DNA of 64,000 nt from a virus (IMGVR_UViG_3300005527_000066:1-64000), one strand, 5' to 3'; shown: positions 47,086 to 56,627, counted from the stretch's first letter. Numbers and translations are program-made. The notes: generated by a model not told the origin, from the sequence alone.

Positions 47086-47913
47086 ATGATAGAAGAAAAT
47101 ACAATAGTTGATTTTAATTCAGCGATAAATTTATTAAATTCTGCAACTGAAACATTTAAAGTTAGTATTTGGATTCCGTCGTTAAAAACATTTCTAAATT
47201 TTAAAGAAATAGAAGGAAAACAACAAAAAATGCTTTTATCTGCTGCGATGGAAAATTCTATTTATAATACATTTTTTTCTAATTCTTTTTATGAAATCAT
47301 TAAAAACAATCTTATTGAAAGTGAAGAATTTAAAAAAGAAGATTTAGATAATTTAACTATTATAGATAAAGCTTGTATAGCAATAAACTTAAGAAACAGA
47401 ATATCAAATTCTTATAAGATGTTATTCGATAATAACAATAACATAACAAAAGATATAGATTTAAATGATGTGGTTGAAAAGTTTAAAACTTTTGAACTTG
47501 AAAGTGATACAGATGAAATTTCAATTTCAAACGAAAACGTATCTATAAATGTTTTGATAAAACTACCAACAATAAAACAAGAAGTTGATTATGATAATGA
47601 TATAATTAAAATCTTTAAAAAATCTTCTGATATAAAAACAGAAGAAGATGTTAAAAATATTGTAACTGAAGCGTTTATAACAGAATCTTCAAAATATATA
47701 AATAAAATTTTTGTTTCATCAAATGAAATAGATTTTTGCGGTTTAACGCTAAAACAAAAAATACAAATAACTGAAAAATTACCAAGTAAAATACTTCAAA
47801 AGATTATAGAAACCATTTCAAAATGGAAACTTAAATTGGATGACATCTTAACAGTTAAGAAAGATGAGTATACCGGAGTAATAAAAATAGATAGTATTTT
47901 ATTTTTAAACTAA
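47086..47913 (+). CDS. Baseplate hub assembly protein, gp26/gp51-like (copy 2)
   Basis: 275 residues. VSIWIPSLKTFLNFKEIEGKQQKMLLSAA has the P-SL..-(K)FKE-..-Q motif seen in T4 gp26-type proteins. IDKACIAINLRNRISNSYKM and a LKQKIQITEKLPSKILQKIIETI region follow. It has the same organisation as the gene before it, which suggests tandem duplication or two partner subunits. It ends before the tape-measure-like gene. Confidence 0.55.
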   Translation: MIEENTIVDFNSAINLLNSATETFKVSIWIPSLKTFLNFKEIEGKQQKMLLSAAMENSIYNTFFSNSFYEIIKNNLIESEEFKKEDLDNLTIIDKACIAINLRNRISNSYKMLFDNNNNITKDIDLNDVVEKFKTFELESDTDEISISNENVSINVLIKLPTIKQEVDYDNDIIKIFKKSSDIKTEEDVKNIVTEAFITESSKYINKIFVSSNEIDFCGLTLKQKIQITEKLPSKILQKIIETISKWKLKLDDILTVKKDEYTGVIKIDSILFLN

Positions 47914-47948
47914 TTTATCAAATCTTTATAGCCGTATAAGTATTATAT

Positions 47949-50210
47949 ATGGCTGAATTGTCTGAAGAATTATTAAATAAACTCAACATTGAGGGTTCTT
48001 TAACTGCAAAAGAATTTGCGGAAATGTTGTTATTTGATACTCAAAACGATATTGATGATTTAAGAAGATCGTTTAAGAAAAATTTCTTGGATAAGTTTAA
48101 AAATCAATTAGATAATATAAAAACTCAGGACATAAAAAGAATATTTGATCCTCTAGGTTTATCTGGCTTGTTAAGAGATCCCGATTCTTTAAGAGATGAA
48201 TATAAGGAATATAAAAACAAGTTAAGAAAACAACTAAGAAAAGCTACTGAAAGTTTAAATAAAAAAGACGATGATGACGTTAATACTAAATCAACAACAT
48301 CAACGCCCGAACAACCTAAACAAGCTCCTCCAACATTAAACGAAAACAATACAGAAGTTTCTCCAGAAATAAAAAATGATAAACAACAGACTGGTGAAAA
48401 AAACAAAAATCAAAACAACATACAAGAACAAAGAGGTTTGGGTAAAGAAACTTCTATTATAGAATTTAGTGAAAATACAAATAAATTTTTGAGTGATCTT
48501 TTTGGAAAATATTTTGAATTAAAAGAAAAAACAGAAAAACAAAAACAATCGGAAAAACAACCAGAAGATAAAGAAAAGGAAGGTTCAAATTCTCTTTTAG
48601 ATTTATTGGGTTATATAGTAACCGGAGGGGTTTTAGCTGCATTTTGGGGTGATTATATAAGACCGTTTTTAGAAGAAAAGTTTGATTTCATGGATAGATT
48701 AAAGGGTACGTTTAATGCTCTCGAAAAAACTATATATACTTTTGCGGCAAAAGGGTTGAATATAGGTGGTGTTGTATTTAAAACTATAGAAGACTTTGCT
48801 CAAGGAATGATAAAGGGAGTATTCAATTTCATAACGGGAGGTGGGGGAAAAGCCGCATCAACCACACTGGCAGAGGGAGGAGAAGCTGCTGGTAAGAAAT
48901 TTATGCCCGGATTGTTAGCAAAGGTTGGCGGTAAACTTCTACAAATGGTTAGATTTATACCGCTGATAGGTGGTATCATAAGTTTAGGGTTTGCTTGGGA
49001 TAGATTTAAAAATGGAGATTTTAGAGGTGCTTTGATAGACGTACTCGGTGCATTCGGAAGCTTTATAACTCCCGTTTCTGGTCCTCTCGGAGCAGCTTTA
49101 AGTTGGGGTGCATTAGCATTAAACGCATACTTGGACATAACGAAAACAGACGAAGACACAAAAAAAGAAAAACAAAATGCAGATTGGTTAAAAAACTTAC
49201 CAAAAACTATAGGAAAAGCATTATTAAATAATCCAATAATTAAAAGCATTTCAAATATGGGAAGTGGTCTTTGGGATTATGTTACGGGATTAATGTCTGG
49301 AGATACAGGAAAAGCCGTTAAAGGTCTTAAAACATTAAATGATAGTCCATTGTCATTCATGTCATCTTTTCTTCTTCCTTTATTTGAAGAAAACGTAAAA
49401 GTAGAAACAAAAACTGGACAGTCTAAATTAGACATGGGTAAATTTTGGCAAGAAAGTACAAAAACGTTTATGAAAAAATATCTTCCAAATTGGTTATATA
49501 ATTTAGTAGCTAAAACAATGGGATGGGATTCTAAACCAGAGTCGGAATTTGATGTTCAAAAGTCGGAATTTGATGTTCAAAAGTCGGAATTTGATATTCA
49601 AAAAAATGAAAGTCAATTTTTTGATACATCTAAACCAAAAACTGAAAGATATTCTGCTATAACAAAATTAAATGAAGAAGCAGCAAAAACTAGAAAAGAA
49701 ATCATTGATTTTACTTCTTCTAAAGAAGTATCTTTAGAAAAAGAAAAACAACTAAATGATCTTAAAGAAAAATTAAAATTATTGGAAGAATCTGGTGCTA
49801 GAATTAGAGGACCAGAAAGTGATGATAGAAGCGCATGGCCTAATGCATTACAATCTAATCGCGTTATTACTGAAGTTCAAGATGGAGAAATTGATTATAC
49901 TCCAAAATTAAAAGTAGGAAATAATACAATAGCTAAATTTGCTCCTGACGATCAATTTAAAATAATGGCGGCTAAACCAGATGGTGTTTTTGAGCAGATG
50001 AATAAAAATTTAATATCTAATTTTGAAATTATGGCTAAACAATTTGGAGAACTATCCAAAACATTATTATCACAACAAAAAACAAGTAATAATTCTGTCG
50101 TAAATATTAGTAATGCAGGAGCAAATCAAAATAAATTTACAATGAATGTATCAGATCCTATACTTAGAAGTAGAACATCTTATATTCAGTCTCCATTAAG
50201 AATAATATAA
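47949..50210 (+). CDS. Tape-measure / baseplate hub-like protein
   Basis: 753 residues. Helical N-terminus LSEELLNKLNIEGSLTAKEF, a disordered Lys/Gln/Asn-rich part (about 105-215), then hydrophobic Gly-rich helices (about 215-245 and 300-395, such as FIPLIGGIISLGFAWDRFKN and VLGAFGSFITPVSG) typical of phage tail proteins that cross the host membrane. Three 7-residue repeats (SEFDVQK) lie at about 530-551, followed by a coiled coil. It probably fills the tube lumen and sets its length or forms the hub. gp29-like by position only. Confidence 0.6.
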   Translation: MAELSEELLNKLNIEGSLTAKEFAEMLLFDTQNDIDDLRRSFKKNFLDKFKNQLDNIKTQDIKRIFDPLGLSGLLRDPDSLRDEYKEYKNKLRKQLRKATESLNKKDDDDVNTKSTTSTPEQPKQAPPTLNENNTEVSPEIKNDKQQTGEKNKNQNNIQEQRGLGKETSIIEFSENTNKFLSDLFGKYFELKEKTEKQKQSEKQPEDKEKEGSNSLLDLLGYIVTGGVLAAFWGDYIRPFLEEKFDFMDRLKGTFNALEKTIYTFAAKGLNIGGVVFKTIEDFAQGMIKGVFNFITGGGGKAASTTLAEGGEAAGKKFMPGLLAKVGGKLLQMVRFIPLIGGIISLGFAWDRFKNGDFRGALIDVLGAFGSFITPVSGPLGAALSWGALALNAYLDITKTDEDTKKEKQNADWLKNLPKTIGKALLNNPIIKSISNMGSGLWDYVTGLMSGDTGKAVKGLKTLNDSPLSFMSSFLLPLFEENVKVETKTGQSKLDMGKFWQESTKTFMKKYLPNWLYNLVAKTMGWDSKPESEFDVQKSEFDVQKSEFDIQKNESQFFDTSKPKTERYSAITKLNEEAAKTRKEIIDFTSSKEVSLEKEKQLNDLKEKLKLLEESGARIRGPESDDRSAWPNALQSNRVITEVQDGEIDYTPKLKVGNNTIAKFAPDDQFKIMAAKPDGVFEQMNKNLISNFEIMAKQFGELSKTLLSQQKTSNNSVVNISNAGANQNKFTMNVSDPILRSRTSYIQSPLRII
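49540..49602 (+). repeat. Three 21-bp tandem repeats in the tape-measure-like gene
   Basis: AGTCGGAATTTGATGTTCAA plus one A is repeated three times in a row (49540-49560, 49561-49581, 49582-49602), the third with one G-to-A change. The frame is kept, giving (SEFD[V/I]QK)3. Confidence 0.85.
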
Positions 50211-50211
50211 T

Positions 50212-51486
50212 ATGAGTAAACCCAACAATAAATTTTTTGATGTTAAAGAAATAAGCTTTAGCGTTTTTAATAAAAAAATAGCTCAACCATATTTAAAAGC
50301 TATTCCAAAGGGTGGTTCTTCTGTAATAAACATATGTGATAATTTTGATTGGAAGAATAAAGGATCTACACAAGAAGTACCAAGAATATATGCTTATGAA
50401 AGAGAATTAACCTATGGTACATACACTACAAGTTTATTATCATTAGTTCAATCAATAGGAGGTACATTAAACGGAATTGCAGGAGATCCAAAAGGAGGCG
50501 GTGATATATATCCACAACTATATGCTTCAGAACCTACAGGATTTAAATATGTATTTCCTCATCTTTTAAGTAATAATAATTTATATTCGGTTAATAACAA
50601 CTGGCAAACTATTACGTCTGGCCCTCAAAACATGATTAATAAGTTAGCTGATGGAAAATCATCCGGAGGAACAGGAGAAGCTATGTTGGAGGCTGGAGTT
50701 AGTTTTGCTGTAGGAATGGCAACTCCGGGATTTGGGTTTGATGATGTATATAACTACTCTGGAACCGCACCTAGAACATTTAATATTTCATTTCCTTTAT
50801 ATAACACATTTTCAATAGAATCTGCATATAACAACTATTGTTTTATAAATCTTTTTATATTTCAAAATTTAAAAACCAGAACGTCTTTAGCAACTTACAT
50901 TCCTCCTAAAATATATCGTTTAGATTATGGAGAAACTCAAGGTGGAATATATTCTCCAGTTTCTATAGTTCAAAATTTACAAGTTGATTGTATAGGAACA
51001 ACTAGAAGAATGATAGAATTTAGAGAGTTTGGTGTTCCAGAAATATTAATGCCAGAAGCATATAAAGTTAATATTACTTTCATGGAACTTGTTCAAAACA
51101 GTTCAAATATATTTGCTGGAAGTATAGGAGGAGATAGAATTGAAGTTTCTGATGCCGGAAGTTTAATTCGTGAATTTGAAGACTTTAACAGAAAAAGAGA
51201 AAACGAGATAAAAAAAACACCGGAAGCTCAAAAAACATCGGAAGCTCAAAATACACAACAGCTAACAGAACAATTTCCAAACGCAACACCAAAAACAAAA
51301 GCAGAAATTAATGCAGTAGAATTTGCTAAAGAAGTAGACACAAGAACTTATGATAATAATAGAGCTAATTTACAAAATACTGTAGATCAATATACTGCTA
51401 TACTTCCTTCTCTTGATCCAAATGGGAGGGCTTATGCTGAAGCTACTCAAAAAATAAATATGGCTAAAGCTCAATTAAAATTATAA
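50212..51486 (+). CDS. Baseplate tail-tube cap protein, gp48-like
   Basis: 424 residues. VPRIYAYERELTYGTYTTSLLS, YNYSGTAPRTFNISFPLYNTF, NNYCFINLFIFQNLKTRTS, YIPPKIYRLDYGETQGGIYS and EILMPEAYKVNITFMELVQNS recall the T4 gp48 family, where the protein caps the baseplate and starts the tube. A disordered Thr/Gln/Lys-rich C-terminal part follows. Position between the tape-measure-like and gp53-like genes agrees. 2 nt gap upstream. Confidence 0.6.
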   Translation: MSKPNNKFFDVKEISFSVFNKKIAQPYLKAIPKGGSSVINICDNFDWKNKGSTQEVPRIYAYERELTYGTYTTSLLSLVQSIGGTLNGIAGDPKGGGDIYPQLYASEPTGFKYVFPHLLSNNNLYSVNNNWQTITSGPQNMINKLADGKSSGGTGEAMLEAGVSFAVGMATPGFGFDDVYNYSGTAPRTFNISFPLYNTFSIESAYNNYCFINLFIFQNLKTRTSLATYIPPKIYRLDYGETQGGIYSPVSIVQNLQVDCIGTTRRMIEFREFGVPEILMPEAYKVNITFMELVQNSSNIFAGSIGGDRIEVSDAGSLIREFEDFNRKRENEIKKTPEAQKTSEAQNTQQLTEQFPNATPKTKAEINAVEFAKEVDTRTYDNNRANLQNTVDQYTAILPSLDPNGRAYAEATQKINMAKAQLKL

Positions 51487-51489
51487 TAT

Positions 51490-51843
51490 ATGAACGGTCC
51501 AATAAAAAACCCAAACAAATTAGCATATACTAGATATGAAAATTTTTTCAATTTATATCAAGATGATGATGGATTTTTATTTTATAATTTATTAAAAAAC
51601 ATAAACATAATACCAGCAAATGAAACTTCTGTAGAAGAAGAATATGTAGTAAAACCAAAAGACACTTGGATTTTTATATCATATAAATATTACAATAATA
51701 TGAATTTATGGTGGCTTGTATGTGAATATAATCAAATAAAAGACCCAACTAAAATGCCAGAACCGGGTACTAAATTAAAACTACTTAAAAACGAATATCT
51801 TAGTATAATACTAGATGAATTAAATAGGCAAGTTAAGAGATAA
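51490..51843 (+). CDS. Baseplate wedge protein, gp53-like
   Basis: 117 residues. YVVKPKDTWIFISYKYYNNMNLWWLVCEYNQIKDPTKMPEPGTKLKLL is a LysM-like module of the sort found in T4 gp53 and small baseplate wedge proteins (W-x-IS-KYY, LWW-I---N-I, G--L). In T4, gp53 binds the wedge to the hub. It lies 3 nt after the gp48-like gene, before an opposite-strand gene whose 3' end overlaps it by 24 bp. Confidence 0.75.
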   Translation: MNGPIKNPNKLAYTRYENFFNLYQDDDGFLFYNLLKNINIIPANETSVEEEYVVKPKDTWIFISYKYYNNMNLWWLVCEYNQIKDPTKMPEPGTKLKLLKNEYLSIILDELNRQVKR

Positions 51844-52206
51844 AACTTTATTTAAATCAAAATAAAATCTAGCGGTTATTTTTCTACCGTTTTTTCTTTT
51901 TACTTTGCCGTATGTATAACAATAGATTCTTCTTTTATATTTAAAAACTAAACAACTTGGCATCAAATCCGAAAAGAAATTTATTTCCATATCTATCTCT
52001 GGACGTGTTAAGAAAAATTTTCTTATTTGATCTTGTGTGAATACTTCTAATTTATCATCATCTTTAAGATCTTTTAATTTTTTTTGTATTTTACTCCAAA
52101 TACCATTTGGGTCTACAACATCAAGCTTAAGGAGTTTCCATTTACTTATGTAAGTATATGCCTTATCTTGTCTTCCTAAATTTATAAATTCATCATTAGT
52201 ATTCAT
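51820..52206 (-). CDS. Unidentified opposite-strand gene inside the late block
   Basis: 128 residues. MNTNDEFINLGRQDKAYTYI, then KWKLLKLDVVDPNGIWSKIQKKLKDLK, FTQDQIRKFFLTRPEIDMEINFF and a C-terminal strand set LVFKYKRRIYCYTYGKVKRKNGRK. Basic with probable alpha/beta fold. It runs against the transcription of the tail genes, so it must have its own promoter. No family recognised. Confidence 0.6.
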   Translation of the reverse strand: MNTNDEFINLGRQDKAYTYISKWKLLKLDVVDPNGIWSKIQKKLKDLKDDDKLEVFTQDQIRKFFLTRPEIDMEINFFSDLMPSCLVFKYKRRIYCYTYGKVKRKNGRKITARFYFDLNKVLSLNLPI

Positions 52207-52221
52207 TTTTTAAGTATGTTG

Positions 52222-52229
52222 TATAAATA
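52222..52229 (+). promoter_or_regulatory. TATAAATA late-type box before the terminase
   Basis: Exact octamer 12 nt before the ATG at 52242. Confidence 0.55.
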
Positions 52230-52241
52230 TTTATTGAACTT

Positions 52242-54101
52242 ATGGGTCGAAGAAAAAAAGAAATAACTGAAAAAGTAGATCTATCTAATTTAGATAAAAA
52301 AGATATTTTAGTTGATGCATCATTTTATAAAGGTAACGAAAATTTATTGCGCGGAGATGCACAAATAAAATGGAACCCAGAGATGATAGAAGAGTTCGAA
52401 AAATGCGCAAAAAATATTTTGCATTTTGCGGAAAACTACTTTTTCATAAATACTATAGATGATGGTAAGAAAAAAATAGAATTATATAAATACCAAAAAA
52501 AACTTTTAAGAGCATTTAGAGATAATAGATTTAATATTATTTTATCCAGTAGACAATCTGGAAAAACTACAACTATAACAATTTATGCTTTATGGATAGT
52601 TTGTTTTCAAGCTGATAAAAGAATAACAATTGTAGCTAATAAAGAATCAACGGCAAAAGAAATATTTTCTAGAATTAAAATGTCATTTGAAGAACTTCCA
52701 GTTTGGATGAAACCGAGTGTTAAGTCTTGGAGAAAAGATGGATTTCAACTTGGTAATGATTCTGAAATAAAAGTTAGTACATCCTCATCATCTGGTCCTA
52801 GAGGTAGCACATCAAATCTATTGATCATTGATGAGATGGCTCACTGTCCAAATGAGGTTATGCAAGAACTTTGGAAGAGTGCTATTCCTATTATTTCATC
52901 ATCAAAAAAATCTCAAATCGTTGTTATATCAACGCCAAATGGAACTGATAATAAATTTTACGAACTTTATAAAGAATCGCAAAAAGAAAAAAGTTCTTGG
53001 CATCTAGAAACTGTTAACTGGTATGACGTTCCGGGTAGAGATGAAGATTGGAAAAGAGAAACGTTAAGTTTATTGAATAATAACATGGATGATTTTGAGC
53101 AAGAATATTGCAATAAATTTCATGAGCCGGGTAAAACCGCTATAGATCCAGACTTATTAAAACAATTACAATCTCAATGTAGAGAGCCTATATACGTAAT
53201 GGATGATGGAGCATATAGAATATATAGCACTCCGTCTCCAGATGGTATATATGTTGTTGGTGTAGACGTTGGAGAAGGAATAGGTAGAAGTAATACCGTA
53301 GCACAAATATTAAATATACAAGATTTAACTAAAATAGAACAAGTTGCAGTGTTTGCGTCCAATACAATAAGTCCTTATCATTTTGGAACAAGATTAATGG
53401 GTATATTAGAAGATTGGGGAAGACCTCCAGTATTAGTAGAAAATAATAATAACGGACAGCAAGTATTGGACGTTTTACATCATACACATAACTATGAATC
53501 TATAGTTTCGTATGATATACAAGGAAGTAAATTTTATAATAAAGAAAATAGACTTGGTATTTATAATCATACAAATACAAAATATAAAGGTGTTGTAAAT
53601 TTTAGATATTGGTCTAACAGTTTAAATGCTGTTAAGTATAATGACTTAGACACATTATTGGAATTAGAAACTTTTGTTAAACTTCCAAACTTTACATTCA
53701 GCAAAAGAAAAGATACGGATAGAGATGATAGAGTTATGTCTATGATATGGGCTTTATTTATATTAGATCCTTCGGTCGCTGAAAAGTATTACATTATAGC
53801 AGATGTGGATGATCAAGGTCGTCCACTTCGAATAACACCGTTAAATGACAATTCCGATTTAATTAAAAAAAGTCCGTTGTTTGAAGGTAGAATGTCGCAC
53901 TTTAAAAAAACAGCAACTCAGGTTAATGCTTCGTTTTCTCACGTGGGACCAATTGATATTGAAAAAGTTGCAACGATTGATGATGAAAGTGAACTTAAAA
54001 GTTGGTTGCTCGGCTGGGGGAATCAAAAAAATAATAAACAAGACTTAAAACAAGAAGAAAAAGTAAATATAAATGAAACATTTTGTCCTATAATATTTTA
54101 A
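52242..54101 (+). CDS. terL: Large terminase subunit (T4 gp17-like)
   Basis: 619 residues, normal length. Adenine motif region WNPEMIEEFEKCAKNILHFAENYF and YKYQKKLL; Walker A SSRQSGKTTT (about 102-111); Walker B LLIIDEMAHC; coupling motif VVISTPNGT. RNase-H-like nuclease: VVGVDVGEGI (first Asp), ENNNNGQQVLD and KDTDRDDRVMSMIWALF (last Asp pair). It cuts and pumps DNA into the prohead. It sits among baseplate genes rather than beside portal and capsid genes. Confidence 0.95.
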   Translation: MGRRKKEITEKVDLSNLDKKDILVDASFYKGNENLLRGDAQIKWNPEMIEEFEKCAKNILHFAENYFFINTIDDGKKKIELYKYQKKLLRAFRDNRFNIILSSRQSGKTTTITIYALWIVCFQADKRITIVANKESTAKEIFSRIKMSFEELPVWMKPSVKSWRKDGFQLGNDSEIKVSTSSSSGPRGSTSNLLIIDEMAHCPNEVMQELWKSAIPIISSSKKSQIVVISTPNGTDNKFYELYKESQKEKSSWHLETVNWYDVPGRDEDWKRETLSLLNNNMDDFEQEYCNKFHEPGKTAIDPDLLKQLQSQCREPIYVMDDGAYRIYSTPSPDGIYVVGVDVGEGIGRSNTVAQILNIQDLTKIEQVAVFASNTISPYHFGTRLMGILEDWGRPPVLVENNNNGQQVLDVLHHTHNYESIVSYDIQGSKFYNKENRLGIYNHTNTKYKGVVNFRYWSNSLNAVKYNDLDTLLELETFVKLPNFTFSKRKDTDRDDRVMSMIWALFILDPSVAEKYYIIADVDDQGRPLRITPLNDNSDLIKKSPLFEGRMSHFKKTATQVNASFSHVGPIDIEKVATIDDESELKSWLLGWGNQKNNKQDLKQEEKVNINETFCPIIF

Positions 54102-54102
54102 T

Positions 54103-54711
54103 ATGTATCAATCCGCATTAAACAGATCTAGAAGTGATAAATTTATTTTGGTTGTTGATATACCAAAAATGTTAAAGGATACTTATGATAGAGTTTTACA
54201 ATCTGAAAATAGAGCAGATAGTATACAATTCACTATATTTGGTTCTCCAGTTCCTGATATAAAAATACCAGCTATAGAAATTCCATACGGAGGTCAGGTA
54301 TATAAATCATCATCTTTAAGTAGACCATCATACAACGACTTGAATATAAAATTTTTAGTTGATAATGGATATAAAAATTATTGGGTTTTATGGAAATGGT
54401 TAAATTTATTTAATGATTTTAAACAATCAAAAACAAAATTAACAGAATCTATAAACGTTCCAGTTTTAAATGATGAACCTATATATTTAAAAAATCCTAT
54501 GGTAGATTTTACTTCAAAAATTTCTATATTTGGAATTGATGAATATAATAATAAGATTATATCATTTTCTTATACAAATGCATTTCCAATTTCTTTGGGT
54601 GAAATATCATTTGATAATCAGACTGCTAATGAAATAGTGTGTAATGTTTCATTTGCATTTAATCAATTACACGTAGATTTACTTAAAAATGTAAATGATA
54701 ATTTGTGTTAA
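54103..54711 (+). CDS. Third tail-tube-like protein
   Basis: 202 residues. DKFILVVDIPKMLKDTYDRV, IQFTIFGSPVPDIKIPAIEIPYGGQVYKSSSLSRPSYND, LNIKFLVDNGYKNYWVLWKWLN and PISLGEISFDNQTANEIVCNVSFAFN fit the tube fold, with the PxIEIPYGGQxYK loop of T4-type tube relatives. A role as tube initiator (gp54-like) or tail terminator (gp3-like) is possible. 1 nt after terL. Confidence 0.6.
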   Translation: MYQSALNRSRSDKFILVVDIPKMLKDTYDRVLQSENRADSIQFTIFGSPVPDIKIPAIEIPYGGQVYKSSSLSRPSYNDLNIKFLVDNGYKNYWVLWKWLNLFNDFKQSKTKLTESINVPVLNDEPIYLKNPMVDFTSKISIFGIDEYNNKIISFSYTNAFPISLGEISFDNQTANEIVCNVSFAFNQLHVDLLKNVNDNLC

Positions 54712-54717
54712 AATTAT

Positions 54718-56313
54718 ATGAATACTGATAGCGGAAAAGGTTATATATATCAAATTGGTACTCAGTTTTATTATGTAGAAATATGTTTTTATAATGGAAT
54801 AAAAAATCCTGTATTCATACCGATGAATATAGTTGAAGAACTTTCTATAAAAGAAAATTTAAATCAATGGTGGGCTACTGGTTACATAACATTACAAAAC
54901 GATTTTCAGTTTTTAGAAAAAGGATCAACATATAAAGATAAAACAGGAGAAAAGAAAAGTGCTGAAAATTTAATGACTGATAGACCGGATGGTAGAAATA
55001 AATTTTGCGTAAGATTACATCCTGTAAATCCAAATAATAAAAGCGAAAATGAATTTATATCTGAAAATTTAAAAGATTTTGAATTATGTTTTGATTTTGT
55101 AGTTTATGATGTTCAAGATCAACCAACTGACAATGCAGAGAAAAAATTTAAAACATATTATTTATGGGATGAAAGATATCAATTATTCTTAGAAAGAAAT
55201 TTAGAGTGGTCTACAGCTTTAATAGCTAAAGAAATGAACAACATTCAACAATTTTTAAGCGAGTCTGATAGGCAGCTTAATCCTAATGTAGCTATAAAAA
55301 AATTATTAGAAAAAGCAGCATTATATCCAGATGAAACTAATATAAAAATTGGTTATTTAAAAAACGGTTCTATAGACAAACCAGATCAAGATGCTATTTC
55401 TATAGATAATGATAATTGGAATAATGGAAGTGATGATAATAAAATATTTTATACTTCATATGCTTCTAATAATATATCTGATGACATTGAGAATGTTCTT
55501 CCTTATTGCTGCGACGAAAAAGGATTTCCTGTTATATTAAATATAGGAAGATCATCAGAGGATAAAAAATTTAAATTAGTTTCATTAAAAAGATATTTTG
55601 ACGATTCCGCAAAAAACCAAAAAGAAAGATTTGTATTTTATGATACTAAAGATGCATCTTTAGAAAAAGGAAAATGGGTTTCTAGAGGACCAGATTTTGA
55701 TAAAGAACCACAAAATTCTTTAAAAAATTTTACATCTGGAATTGCATCTAAAGTAACATCATACCAATTTTGTCCAATGTCTAATATAGACGACAGAAAT
55801 TTAGTAAGCTCTCCTCAACATTATTTTGATTTTTCAACAGGAGAATTTAATATTTTATTTAAAGATAATACTATAAACGATTTTGAAAATAAAGTAAAAG
55901 AAATGGTTTCTGGTCTTCATAATTTGAATTCAAATAACGGCCAAGTTCTTTTAAAGATTAACAAAATTAAACAACAAAACTCCGCTTTAAAAAATGTATT
56001 TTCAGCGGTGAAAGAAATACCAAAGAATTTACCGCAAATTCAAATGTTAAAGGATTTTGTGTTTTTAAATCAAGCGTTAGTATTTCAAACTTATGGTCTT
56101 ACATTTAGAGCACCCGGTAATTTTTTCACATTAGAAAGCGTACATTCTGATGAATATCAAAATGACTTTTGGGATAAGTTTTTAGGTCAGTGGATGATGG
56201 TTGAGGTTGAACATAAATTTAGCAAAGAACTATATTCAAATGTTATAGTAGCTAATAAAGTAGATTCTCATAGTAAAATTTTTGAAATAAAAGACGAAAA
56301 ATACAATGCTTAA
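54718..56313 (+). CDS. Baseplate hub protein, gp27-like
   Basis: 531 residues. VEICFYNGIKNPVFIPMNIVEELSIKENLNQWWATGYITLQND is the tail-tube-like first domain of gp27-type hub proteins. YLWDERYQLFLERNLEWST and a long beta-rich middle follow, with a C-terminal LTFRAPGNFFTLESVHSDEYQ and WMMVEVEHKFSKELYSNVIVANK segment that reads like the last hub domain. The trimeric hub sits on the gp5 spike. Longer than T4 gp27 (391). Confidence 0.65.
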   Translation: MNTDSGKGYIYQIGTQFYYVEICFYNGIKNPVFIPMNIVEELSIKENLNQWWATGYITLQNDFQFLEKGSTYKDKTGEKKSAENLMTDRPDGRNKFCVRLHPVNPNNKSENEFISENLKDFELCFDFVVYDVQDQPTDNAEKKFKTYYLWDERYQLFLERNLEWSTALIAKEMNNIQQFLSESDRQLNPNVAIKKLLEKAALYPDETNIKIGYLKNGSIDKPDQDAISIDNDNWNNGSDDNKIFYTSYASNNISDDIENVLPYCCDEKGFPVILNIGRSSEDKKFKLVSLKRYFDDSAKNQKERFVFYDTKDASLEKGKWVSRGPDFDKEPQNSLKNFTSGIASKVTSYQFCPMSNIDDRNLVSSPQHYFDFSTGEFNILFKDNTINDFENKVKEMVSGLHNLNSNNGQVLLKINKIKQQNSALKNVFSAVKEIPKNLPQIQMLKDFVFLNQALVFQTYGLTFRAPGNFFTLESVHSDEYQNDFWDKFLGQWMMVEVEHKFSKELYSNVIVANKVDSHSKIFEIKDEKYNA

Positions 56314-56315
56314 TT

Positions 56316-56627
56316 ATGAATAAAGATTTTTTAAAACAAAAAATTCAAGAAAATAAAATAAGAGAATTGCAAAATTCTAACAAAAAAAATTATCCTTCAA
56401 ATTTTCAAATGGTTAAAAATTTGACAAAGGATGTTGTTAGAAACGTTAAAAGTATTTCTCAAGGCAATCCTATTAACGCTTCAGATGCTGTTATAAACCA
56501 TAGAAAATCTATATGCGGTTCGTGTGAATTTTTCGATAGAGGAGCCGAAAGATGTACAAAGTGTGGATGTAATATGGCCATTAAAACTTATTTAAAAGCA
56601 TCAAACTGTCCTATTGGAAAGTGGTAA
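56316..56627 (+). CDS. Small zinc-ribbon protein of the baseplate block
   Basis: 103 residues. A basic helical N-terminus is followed by HRKSICGSCEFFDRGAERCTKCGCNM and KASNCPIGKW, which give C-x-x-C, C-x-x-C-x-C and a last Cys, a zinc-finger shape of the DUF6171 type found near T4-like tail genes. Role unknown; it may help baseplate assembly or bind nucleic acid. Overlaps the opposite-strand kinase gene by 17 bp. Confidence 0.75.
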   Translation: MNKDFLKQKIQENKIRELQNSNKKNYPSNFQMVKNLTKDVVRNVKSISQGNPINASDAVINHRKSICGSCEFFDRGAERCTKCGCNMAIKTYLKASNCPIGKW

